NCBI GenBank assembly: GCA_965112735.1
Contig: OZ218950.1
Location: forward strand, 6,944,001 to 7,008,000
Length of the DNA stretch: 64,000 nucleotides
Direction: 5' to 3'
From: Phaeosaccion multiseriatum
Taxonomy: Eukaryota > Ochrophyta, other classes
This document shows positions 41,252 to 52,090 of this stretch, in pieces; positions within the stretch are counted from its first letter, which is position 1; every line of letters starts with the position of its first letter. The position numbers were made by a program, and so were the translations under genes. The notes under the pieces were generated by a model. It worked only from the letters and a program-made list of their open reading frames with translations. It was not told the origin of the DNA and did no database searches.

Positions 41252-44200
41252 CTTCCCTTCACCCCACCCCTCCACCCCTCCACCCCTCCAACCCAGCCCC
41301 CCTCACTCACTCACTCACTCACTCACTCACCCATCTCGAGTATGTCCCCCTGCTGACTCCCCTCCGCATCCGCCTCCACGTAACACACGTCCCTTCCTTC
41401 GCAGCCCGCTCGAGCCAGCGCCTCCCGCACCACCGTCTGCTGCGTGGCTCCCTGAGGAGGCGAGGGCGGGCGTGTCAAGCGACTCGCTTCGCTCTTGGCA
41501 CCTTTTGAGCTCCGAGACAAGTGTGACATGTCGTCTCCTCCTCCCTTCGATCCCCCACCCGTGCTCGCCGCCCCGGAAACGGACTGTCCCCCACTGTGGC
41601 TCACCGCCGTTGCTCTAACGACGGCAGCGATGGTGTCGCCGTCCCTCCTCGCGTCCGCCAAGCGCTTCAGTACGATGGCACCGCACCCCTCGGCACGAAC
41701 GTATCCGTCGGCCGCGGTGTCGAAAGACTTACAGCGCCCCCCTCCAGTGCCATCGCCTCCCCCCTCCCCTCGCCCGCCATGCTGCTGTCCACCACGCTGC
41801 TGCGAGAGACGCCCCTCCCTCCTCAGCCGCTGAAAGCCCCTCCGGTCCAACAAAAGACTCACCCCCCCCACCACTGCGGCGCTACACTGGCCCAGCACTA
41901 GGGAGGTGGTGGCCGCATCAAGAGCCACCAGCGCAGAGGGCGAGGACGCGTCATCGATGGTCCGAACGGGGCCCGTGAGAGCAAGCGTGTGCGAGATGCG
42001 GCCAGCCAAGCAGGTACCGGGCAAGACGGGGCTGGTGCTGGTAGACGTTACACTAACACCGCCTCCACCAACACTAACACCAGTACCAACACCGGTCAAG
42101 CTGCTGGCGACTGTACCACCAACTGCTGATGATGCTAATGACGGCTCGAGCTCGGGATGTTCACGCCACTCGGAGCCCGACATACCCATGAACAAGCCGA
42201 TGCGCTGCCCCTCCAGTTGCTGCCGTTGTATCACCAACTGCTCCTCCTCCCCCTGCTGCTGCGGTCCCTGGCCGAGGGTGCCCCCTCCCCCCGCGACGCC
42301 CCCCCCTGCGGACGGTTTCTGAGCCCCCTCCTGCCCCTCCTCCTCCCGCCTGGTCCACGGCCAATGCCAAGGATGCTCAGCTTCACCACCATCTCCGCCC
42401 ACACCTCCACCTTCCTCCTCCGACGGTGGCGGCAGCCCCTTCTCCTTCTTCTCGAAGCCCGCATTGTGTAGCACCTCTGTGGCCACCTCGAGCATGATGC
42501 GTTGGTTGGGGTCCATTGATTGGGCCTCGAAGGCTGAGATGCCGAAGAAGGCGTTGTCGAACATGTCTACGTCGTCGATGAAGCCGCCTGCGAGTGAGCA
42601 CATACACGGAAGAGAGCGGGGCAGAGCACGCAAGGAGGGGATGAGGGAGGGGCGGAAGCGGCCTCATTTGATTGGGCGATTTGCGTATGCCATCAGATTC
42701 AGAGGGGGGGGGAGGGAAGGACAAAGGGGTTTGCGTGAATCGAAAGAAACGCACGCACGCACGCACACACGCAACACGCACGCGCCCACACACCTGTCTC
42801 GTCCCCCAGCCCCCTCAGAGGAGGAGCAGTGCCCACGCAATCTCTTCTCGCGCAGAGCGAGTTCCACAGCCTAGAGACGGTGTCGCACCCCCCGGGGTAC
42901 CTGCACGCCACTCCCACCACCGCAACATCCAACTCGTCTCTGTCTCTCTCTCCCTCTCTCTCCACCTCCCTCCCTCTGTCTCTCTCTCCCTCTCTCTCCA
43001 CCTCCCTCCCTCTGTCTCTATCTATCTCTCTGGCTCTGGATCTGTCTGTGTTTCTGGCTCTGATTCTCGCTCGAGGGTCGTTCACCACTCCCTGCGACAG
43101 GCTGTCCAAGAGGGGGGGCGCCTCCATCGCTGGTGATAGAGTACTTGGTGATACAAGATAATTTGGTGATGCGACAGGTGGTGATACCAGAAAGCCGGTC
43201 CCGCGGTGGTCCACGCCTCCTCCTCCCGCTGGGGGCGACGCTTGCCGCGCTCCTTCTCCTTCGTCTCCTCCTTCGTCTTCTGCTTCGGCGTCGGACCACT
43301 TCCCTCCCAATTGGACTCTCCCGCTGCCTGCTGCTCCCGCACCTCCTCCTACCACCCCACTACTGCCGTCCAGCCCTTCTTCAATGCCTCCAAACCTCTC
43401 CTCTTCCAGGAACGCTGCCAGCAGCGCCGGAGTGGGGTAGTTGAAGAGCGCCCCCACATCAACCTCAAACCCAAACTGTGGGTCGGGGCCTTTGCTGCAC
43501 CCGCTGCCGAACGTCCCCACCCCCCCCCTACCAATGCTACCCCCACCTCCCACGCTGCTATTGCCCCCACTCTGACTGTTCCCCAGCGATGCCCCTCCTC
43601 CTCCTCGTCCGCCCGCTCCCTGCCCTGATCTAGTGCTCCCACTGAGGCTGCCAGACCCAAATCCTGTGCCCACCCCTCCTCCTTCATCGTCGCTACCGTC
43701 GTCGTCTCCTCGCCCTAGCCACTCCTCCAAGGCATTTGCCAGTTGTGACACCAGCAGGGGTGTCATGCCTTCCTCGATGAAGTTGTCATTCGGCTTGAGT
43801 TTGAGTTTCAGGACGATCTCTTCTGTCTCTGTCGCCGTGGCGTCTGATTTGGCACGCTGCTGCGGTATCAACAACTGCTGAGCCTGTAGAGCGTCCTGGG
43901 CGAGGGCCAATATCCCGTCTTGGAGTAACGCCACTCTCGCGTGCTTTGGCTTGGATGCGATGAACGACATAGGAAGAGACGTTGCCTGTCCATGGAACCG
44001 CAACGCACCACCACACACACACGTGCACACGCACACACACGTACACGCACATACATACACGCACGCGACAGAGCAGCGTTCTTAGGCATCGATTGACTGA
44101 CCTTGCTAGATCACCAACAGGGGCATAGAAAATGCGAGCAGCCAAGATGGTAACATGGCGCCTCAACATTGCGAACCGGAGTCACAATAAAGTCAGGGCG

Positions 44201-47200
44201 TGATTGCCTTACCTTGATCAGCTCTGCTCTTGTCCCTTCTCCTCCTCCTCCTCCTCCTCCTCGTCCTCGTCGTCGTCCTCCTCCTCCTCCTCCCCCTCCC
44301 CCTCCTCCCCCTCCTCCTCCTCCTCCTCCTCCTCCTCCTCCTCCTCCTCCTCCTCCTCTTCCTCCCCCTCCTCCTCTTCCTCCCCCTCCTCCTCCTCCTC
44401 CCCCCTCTCTCCCACCCCCCATCACCCCACCTCCCTCCTGCTGCTGTATCACCAACTGCTCGCTTCGGTTGCCTGCCTCCACCTTCTGTCTCAATCCCAA
44501 CCCCCCCGAGCCGAGTCGAACATACCCGATCGCTCCGCCCCCAGTCCCTGGCGACCCCAGCCCCTCCGCTCCCGAGCTATAGACCAAGTCGCTGTGAACC
44601 CTTGCCGCGAGTGAGGCCGCGTAGGCCGCAGCGCACTCTGCCTGCGGGGAAGACAGTACCGTTGACCCTACATACAGGCCCCCCATGCCCTGCAACCCTT
44701 CCAGCACGGTGTACACGCCTAAGCGGATGTCTTCGCAGCTAAAGTGGGGGAAGTAAGGCCGCTCCACAAAGTGGGTGAGTCCTTTGAGTGGGGGTTGGAG
44801 GCCCAAGCTTGCCAAGTCCGCCCTGAGACTAGCCTGCGTCATGTTTCCCGTCTCGTCTGCAAAGGCCAGCACCCGTACTGTGCTGCTGCCCATATGCCTC
44901 CGCCTCTTGCCGGGTTGCAGGTGGAGCATACTGCGTCGCCCCTGCTTCTCTACCCCGTCCTGTCCAACAGCCGGGGCCGAAGCCACGCCGTACCAGCCTT
45001 CCTCGACATTATCGAGCTGCTCGACATCGAGGTCTGGCTCGATATCAGGGTCCTCGAGGACGCGACAGGGGATTACTCCCAGTCGCTGCTCCTCCTGCTC
45101 CTGCTTTTGCTCCCCCGGTTGTTGTTCTTCGTTCTCGTCCTCCTCCATCCCTTCCATCTCCTTCTCCCTCTCCTCGCCCTTCTCCTCCTCCCCCTCCCCC
45201 TCCCCCTCCCCCTCCTCCTCCTCCAGCTCGGCCACTGCCCTGGCGGAACTCAGGTACAGCACGCGACGAAAGATGCGACACAAACGAGTCGACACGTCAT
45301 CAGTGCCCTGCAAATAGGCTGCCATCGGAGCGGGATCATGTGCCATGACCACTCTGTCAAAGGCAAGGGTCTCTCCGCTCCTTAGCTTCACTAAACACTT
45401 CCTCCTCCCCGTGGCCCCATCCACTGCCATCCCCCTCTCCTCCGCTGCCGTCCCTTCTTCCTCGGCCCCACCCTCCCCAACAAAACTGCGCTCGTCCTCC
45501 GCATCTTCGTCGATCAGATACTCTGAGTCGTCCTCGTCTTCGTCCACTGCCGTCCCCTTATCCTTAGTATCAAAGACCCAATCTCGGATGTTCCAATCCG
45601 CCCATGCACTGCTGCCCCTACTTCTCCCGCTGCTATCGCTGCGGCCCCTACTCGAGCTTCTCCCCTTCCCTCCCCCACTGCTGTTCGAGCTTGAGCTACG
45701 GCCTCTGCTACCGACACTTGTACCCGTGCTCCTCCCCCTGCTATTGCTCCCGGTACTCCTACCTCTGCTTTGTCCTCTACTCCTCCCTCGGCTATTATTC
45801 CCCCCCCCCCCCGTACCACCGGAACTGCTGCCGCCTAAGCTCCGAACAGCACTCGGCCTTCCTCTGCTGCTGGTGCTGCTGCATATGGTGCTGGCAGCCG
45901 TTGCGAGGGTCGCGCCTGATCCGGAAGAAGCGCCCCCGGCCCCTCCTTTGCCCCCCTTGCCACTGCTACTCAAGGCACTGCTGGTGTTGCTCAACGTTGG
46001 CCTCGCAGGTATAGGGCTGGGTGCTGATCCTCCGCCGCGCGGCAACACACTCACTACTTCGCTGTTGAGCCTACAGTCCAACAGGCTGGCAGCGACACTC
46101 TCCCACAGCGCCGAAAAGCCGCCCTCTATCTTGGAGCGTGTTTCCGTGCAGCCAATGCTCGACACAAACTGTGGGCGTGCGAGGTTGGGTAGGAAGGTTG
46201 GGTAGGAAGGTTGAGTAGGCATGGTTGGGTGGGCAGGGTTGGGTATCAAGATTGGGTCGTGAGTAGGCAAGGTTGAGCATCGAAGGCACTATAGAGCAAA
46301 AGCAAGCGCGCAGCGAGCAGTTTCGGTCCCTTCCTCATCCCAACCCCCCCCCCCCCCCCTTTTTTTCTCTCCTCCTGCTCCTACTGGACCGATTTGACTC
46401 ACCCCGATCAAACCCCTCCCCGCCACTCCTCCACCTCAATCCCTGCCCATATGCCTCTTCCTCTCTCTCTCAACACACACACACACTGTTTCTCTCCTTT
46501 CTCTCCTCTCCCTCTTTCCTCTCCCCCTCTTCCCCTCCCCTCCCGCCTCTCCGTCCCTCCGTCCCTCCCTCCCCCCCTCGCCCTCACCTTGCGCAAGTAC
46601 GTCATGGGCAAATCTTGGCAGATCAGGCCGTAACCCGCTGCTGCGAATTGCGGCCCCATTACAGGCTCAAAGTAATGCTGCGTCCACTCGTCCTGCTGTG
46701 ACAGCCAGGTCCGAACAGTAAGACACCTCCCGCCCCCCACGCCTCCCACCGTGTCCGAAGGGGCCCCCTTGCCGATGGAGGCCATAATCTTGCGGGTCAA
46801 CCGCGCGAGTGCGATTTGGGACTCTCGTTGTTGCTGCATCACCGACTGCTGCTGCTGCTGCTGTTGCTGCTGCTCGCCAGTCGTCCCCCCGGCGATTGGA
46901 GCAGGAGCAGTACCAGCACTACTATGAACAGGAGCAGCAGCACCATCGACCTGCTCGCTCTTATCGTGTGGAATTTGGTGATACACAGTGGCGTGGTCTG
47001 GCACAAGGTCGTGTCCGAACCTCTCCGCCAAGGCCTTGATGTGCACGGACCGGTCGGGGAACACGGCGTGGCCGCCCAGAGGTAGCGGTACCGGAAGCGC
47101 AGCCTTCTCCTTCCCCTCGTCCTCCTTGTCTCCGCCCCCATCAGCAGCAGCAGCCGAGTACTCGGCCGAGGACGCACCGCCCACAAAGCCCCTCCTCTCG

Positions 47201-50200
47201 AGCAGCGTGACTTTATGGCCTCTGTCTTGGAGGTGCAGAGCCACATTGAGCCCGCTCGCCCCGGCCCCGATCACACACACATGCTGCGGTGGATGCTGCA
47301 TCGCCCCCTCCTCCTCCTGCTGTACAAACTGCTGCTGCTGCCGCCGCTGCTGCTGCAAACGATGCGGCGGCGTCATGTGCTGAAGATGCGGCGGCGACAA
47401 CTGATACTGCTGCTGCTGCTGCTGCTGGCGCTGAATCACCAACTGCTGCTGCTGTCGTCGCCACTCCTCCTCCTCCTGCTGCAGCCGCTCCCGCCTCCCT
47501 CGCACCTGCGCCTCTGCTTGCTTCCTGCGGTTCACAATCATCTTCATGCGCTCATCGGCGGTCATCTCCTCCGCCATCGGAGACAGGTGTCGTCGCATCC
47601 TGTGGCCCGAAGTACCACCTCCACCCTCGCCCCTCGCAGTGGCTGAAATCGGCTTGTGTTCTCTTCCACCTGTCCTCCTCTCGGGTCGGTTGCCTAGTCG
47701 TTGCTGCTGGGGGGGTGGTGACTGCTGCAGTCGCTGTTGCTGAGGCAGCGACAAGTGCTGCACCTGCGCCTGGTGCTCCTGCTTCTGCTCCTCCTGCTGC
47801 TGCTGCTGCCGCTGCCGCTGCTTCTGCTGCTGTTTCTGCTCCTGAGGCTCCTCCTCCGCTGGAACTACTCGTTCTATCTCTCCTCCTCCCCCTCTCCCTC
47901 CTCCTCCCCCTCGTCGTCTTCGTCCTCCTGCTGCTGCTGCTGCTCCTCTTCTCTGCCTTGTCTCCAAAGCCCCACCCCCTCCACCTTCCCTCCCGGTGGG
48001 GGGTATCTGCCGTGCCGGCTCTTCCGTTGGGAAGCTCCACACAACATCCTCCCGGTGCTCCCCGCCCCTGCCCCCCTTGCTGCTGCCCACTCCCCCCCCC
48101 TGTCCGCTGCCATCCCCGCCTCCGGACCCCTCACTGCTTGTGGCGAGAGAGCTCCGAGTCGGGGTGGGACCGCTGCGCGAAGGAGGAACCTCCATCTCGT
48201 TCTCTTTGGTTTGAAGCGCATCCCTCCGTGCAAGTCGCACTGCTCTCTGTTCGCCTGCGTCTGCGCCTCCACCTCCACCTCGTACCACCGTCCTGTTGCT
48301 TCCTCGCACTACTCCCACCACCTCCCCCTCCTCCTCCTCCTCCTCCTCCTCCTCCACCACCACCACCACCACCTTCTCCTTGCTCTTCCTCTCCTTCTTT
48401 TTCTTCTTTTTGTCCTTCTTCCTCTTCTTTCCCTTCCTCTCCCCTCCCAACAAAATTGAGGACGACAAACTAGTAGTAGTCAGCGACCGCTCCCCCTCCC
48501 CCTCCCCACTCCCCTCCCCCGTCCTCCTCCACATCTCGCTCAAAATCTGCAAACCGTCACTGTGAAGCGCGTCCCTTGTCGCCCTTCGTCGCAGCTGACC
48601 GCTGTCCGTCCTAGGTATGCTCCCTGCCTTGACCACCGCTACCCTGCTCCCCTTCACTCCGCTCACCGTTCCCATGATAACTTCCTGAGCTAACTCCGCC
48701 ACCCCCTCGGCCTCGGCCTCTGCCTCGGCCTCCTCGCCGTCGCCTTCTGCCCCCCCCGACTCAGAAACCAACTCCAGCACCACCTCCAGCACGCCGTCGC
48801 TGCCGTCTTCCAGCGAGGAGAAGGCCGCGATACTCCCATGCCCGTGCCTTGTCACAGATGGCAGCGCCTTCAGCAGGGCGAACTCAATGTCCTGAGGGTA
48901 GTGACACACTCCCCGCAGAGCGATAAGGTCCATGATACGACCGCACACGAACAGCTCACCCCCCTCGAAAAACCCAACGTCGCCAGTGCGCAGGTACACA
49001 CGGCTGTCGGCTGCTCCCCTTCCCAACCCTCCTCCTCCTCCTCCTCCTCCTCCTCCTCCTCCCTCCAGCCGCGCCCGGAACACTTGGTCTGACAAGGTGG
49101 GGTTGTTCCAATACCCCGCTCCCACTGACGCGGAGGAGATCCAAATCTCGCCCTCTTCCGTGCCATTGCCATCGGCGACCATCCTCACTTCCCTCCTGGA
49201 CGCAGGGTTGACGATCTTGATGTCCATGAAGCCTGCAGACAGCTCCGGACGGCCTACGCTGAGGAGATCGGGTCTTTGCTTGGATCGGTGCAGAGAGTCT
49301 GTCCGGCAGCCTGAGGAGAGGGGAGAGGGGAGAGGGGAAAGAGAGGGGCATTGGAGGCATTGAAGGCACTGGTTGAGTGAGTGATTGATTGATTCAGCAT
49401 GCGTATTTAGTTATGAGTAGCAGTTAGCGAACACAGTAGCAGCAGTTGGTGACACAGCCGCAGCAGGAGGCTTGATCTTGCTAGTGCCCGGTTTCAGTGC
49501 AGTGTCCCTTTCAATGACCCACACACTCACCCAACGCGACGTGCTCCGATAACACGTAGCCTCCTCCAAACCACCTTCGCAGAGCAGAGTGGAGGGTTGG
49601 TGATACAGAGCAGAGCAGAGTAGGGTCACAGAGGAGGGGGGAGGAAGCAAGAGCAGTGAGCACTGATGGTGTAGTGGGTGGACGAGTTGTGGCTCTGCAC
49701 CCAAGCTCACAAGAGACAGAGAGAGAGGGAGAGAGAAAGACAGAGAGGCGGGGGGGGAGAAGAGAGAGAGACAGAGAGAGAGAGCAACAGCGAGAGCGGT
49801 AGACGGAGGGAGAGGGACGCGAGAAATGGCCACACTCCTTCCCTTCCCCCCCCGGACTTGGCGTGTAGTGTACAGTACGTACCTCTCAGGCAGGCCACAA
49901 GGCTCAAAGGCCTCTCCAAAGCGCTCCACCGTCTCCAGGCGAGTGCGCTCGGTGGCGCTCTGCAGACACACCACACACGACAGGTCGAGAGAGAGTAGCA
50001 GCGCCGCCGTGCCTGAGGCCAGGTTTCCGCGCTGGGAGGCCATGTCCACCTGTGTGTCAGTATCAGTTTCAGTTTCAGTTGATTAGATTATGCTTCTGAA
50101 GCGAACTGAACCGAACGATTATCCAAACGCAAGCGAGTGGATGATTGTCAAGCAAGAGGTGTTAAAAGTCGGTGTAAAATAGACTAATCGACACTTCTGT

Positions 50201-51726
50201 GCTCACCTGTCTGGCGCACAAGGCGAGGGCTGAGTCTGGCGCAACGGACCAATGGCAGCGGTGTCGGGACATTAGCTCCAGCCACAGTAGGGGGCGGCGG
50301 AAGAAGGAGGCTGGTGACATGTAATGCATATGCATACCCGTCAGGAGCGGGGTGAGCAGACACGTCACCAAGCCAACGTCCTTAGGGAGGGGGGGAGGGG
50401 CAGGGGCAAGGGGGAGGAGCAGGCGGGTGAGAGGGGCACGGGAGGCGGGGGGGGAGGGGCGGGGCGGCTTGGGTAACGGTGTAGATGAGACGGCAGAGTG
50501 CCCGAGAAAGGACAGAGAGCATGGAGACCCCGACGTTGGGGAGGGGGGGAGGGAGGGAGGGAGGGAAGGGGCCCACTCACATGGTACTGCGGTAGCCACG
50601 AGAAGCCTGTCATGCCCAAGTCATGCACCTCCCTCTTAGTCCCTCCATCGCTTTTACCGCCACCCGCTCCCCCCTCTCCTCCTGCTGTTGCTGCTGCTAC
50701 GCCTGCTCGTGCTCCTGCTCCTGCCGCAGAGACCCTATCAACCCGACTGTCCTTCGCATTGACCCTCTCCTTGAGTCTCTGCATCCCGCTGGGATGACTG
50801 GCAGTGAGGTATACGTTGGCCATGAGGGCGCTGAATGTGACCATGACTCCTTTGGGGTCGCCCGCAGATCCACTCGTGTACTGGAGGAAAGCCACGTCTT
50901 CATCCTGGATGCGCAAAGCTTTCAGGTAGCTGCTGCGATACCAAAGCACATGCGATACCAAAGAGGGGGTGGTGAGTAAAGCAAGGAAGGAAACAACAAG
51001 GACTTCTGAGTGAAGGGGGTCGTACCTCATGGTGCTGGCGGAGAGCGACGGCGCCAAGCCCCCGAACACGCTCTCGTCTGTGGGCTGAAAGTCGAGGTCG
51101 GGCCAGAGATCCTTGGACGTGGAGCGAAAGTTGTTCCTATCCATGGCGCGCTGAGCCATCACGCCAGAGTCTGTGAGGCACAGCAAGGGGCTGCAGTCCG
51201 CCACGATGGAGCTCAGGTGGGGCAGAGAGGAGGCTAGGGGAGGCGACGGAGGATACACCGTCACTGCCACCACCCCGGCTCGCAGGCAGCCGAGGAAGGC
51301 GGCGAAGAAGTGGAGGCCCGGGCCGTAACACAAGAGCACTCTCCCGCTCTTGGGTACACGCCATTCATGCCGGAGCTTGTACGCCACCCGTCCGGCCTAA
51401 GAGGCGGCAAGAGGAGGTTAACACATGCAAACAGACAAAACAAAAATAGAGAAGAGAGTATGGTGTGTTACAAAGGGCAGGTAGGCACCAAATCAGGCAC
51501 AGGCACCTCTTCTCGGCCCTGAGAGGCCTGGGTTACCCCCACACACTCAGCCGGGCTTTCTCACCTCTTCCCAGATCTCCTTGAAGGTGCATTTGTGCGT
51601 CTCTTGGCCCTTCCCATCGTACCAGTGAGCAAAGGTCTCTGCGCCATGCTGAGCCACGACTTGCTCCGCCCTGCGATGGAAAGGTGTTCCACCCTCCCTC
51701 AAACGTGTTGGATGACACGCCGCCAT
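33765..51726 (-). CDS. Giant FAAL / FAD-oxidoreductase / ketosynthase-like / Pls-PosA-like protein
   Basis: Eighteen minus-strand exons, all phase-consistent, about 4,549 residues: 51726-51565, 51396-51026, 50932-50581, 50380-50207, 50049-49883, 49574-49531, 49310-46588, 46168-44213, 43985-42794, 42587-41331, 41069-38347, 38088-37844, 37566-37434, 37183-37070, 36696-36373, 36134-35574, 35163-34950 and 34702-33765. An in-frame TAG lies just before the ATG. Order: fatty acyl-AMP ligase (about 1-680; QYTSGSAGDPKGV, SWLPQYH, RTGD, HYPQDIE), Gln/Arg-rich linker, FAD/NAD(P) Rossmann oxidoreductase (about 1100-1980; VIGAGASGLNVALHL), carrier-like domain (about 2030-2170), ketosynthase-like domain (about 2336-2925), split carrier-like domain (about 3170-3585), then three membrane plus left-handed beta-helix modules of the kind that ends polylysine synthetase (TKWLVVGRYRAGEHKIYSGY). 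No acyltransferase or thioesterase seen. Several catalytic residues are replaced (see findings). Probably membrane-bound; substrate unknown. Confidence 0.9.
33883..34031 (-). repeat. In-frame GGA/GAA repeat near the C-terminus of the giant protein
   Basis: Encodes a Gly/Glu low-complexity run in the last exon, between GPRGG and GGMIVAGESAAW. On the plus strand it is TCC/TTC. It lies within the third beta-helix module, after CTVFGANSQP. Confidence 0.85.
35330..35505 (-). repeat. Adjacent (GTGA)n and (AAC)n repeats in an intron of the giant gene
   Basis: (GTGA)n at 35332-35434 abuts (CAA)n at about 35436-35505, both in the intron between exons 36134-35574 and 35163-34950. No coding role. Confidence 0.88.
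39677..39696. repeat. 20-bp perfect palindrome made of two opposed copies of the dispersed motif
   Basis: GTATCACCAGCTGGTGATAC reads the same on both strands. Each half is one arm of the dispersed CAGTTGGTGATACAG-type sequence, and a (CAG)n run precedes it. It lies in coding sequence (a Gly/Ala-rich linker between the ketosynthase-like and second carrier-like domains) and adds codons in frame. Confidence 0.8.
40128..40236 (-). repeat. (GGTCAG)n hexanucleotide repeat coding for Gly-Gln
   Basis: About 17 hexamers, with GGTGAG and GGTTCG variants, in the linker after the ketosynthase-like domain. On the coding strand they read GGT CAG, so Gly-Gln and Gly-Glu repeat. The same hexamer appears at 56026-56150 in another gene. 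Confidence 0.9.
44238..44405 (-). repeat. In-frame GGA repeat in exon 8 of the giant gene
   Basis: A roughly 165-bp GGA/GGG tract giving poly-Gly/Arg next to SEQLVIQQQ, close to the donor at 44212. The opposite frames (poly-Ser, poly-Leu) are not genes. Confidence 0.88.
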
Positions 51727-51984
51727 AAGAAGCGGCGCCTACCTTCTGCGGTCCCCCATCTTCGCTCGAGGCTGCTGCAGGGCTGCTCCACAGCCTGTGG
51801 ATGGGTCCAGATCGCGTTCCTATCGCTCCTGCCTCTCTTTTTCTTCCCTTTGCTGGATGGAGATTTGAGAGATTTTTTTAAAGCCCTCGGTAGCTTAAAC
51901 ACTGAAACTCACAAAATCTGCGCGAATCGATTCGCCATTTTGTGTCTCCTCGCCAAGTCCGCACACAAAGAAACGTGAGTGCGG
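51727..51984. promoter_or_regulatory. Divergent promoter between the giant gene and an ankyrin gene
   Basis: 258 bp between two ATG codons facing away from each other (minus 51726, plus 51985). It includes TTTTTTTAAAGCC near 51872 and GATTCGCCATTTTGTG near 51929. No ORF is supported. Confidence 0.6.
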
Positions 51985-52050
51985 ATGGAGGACCTGGATG
52001 CGGCTTCCCTGCTGCTGGACGAAAAGGAAGAGTCCCTGGCGTCGGAGGCC

Positions 52051-52090
<40 letters not shown>

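Noticed and set aside
45000-45060. TCGA/GATATC-rich stretch as another intronic element copy
   Set aside because: It is explained by Asp/Glu/Leu codons (DIEPDLDVEQLDNVEE) in an exon of the giant gene.
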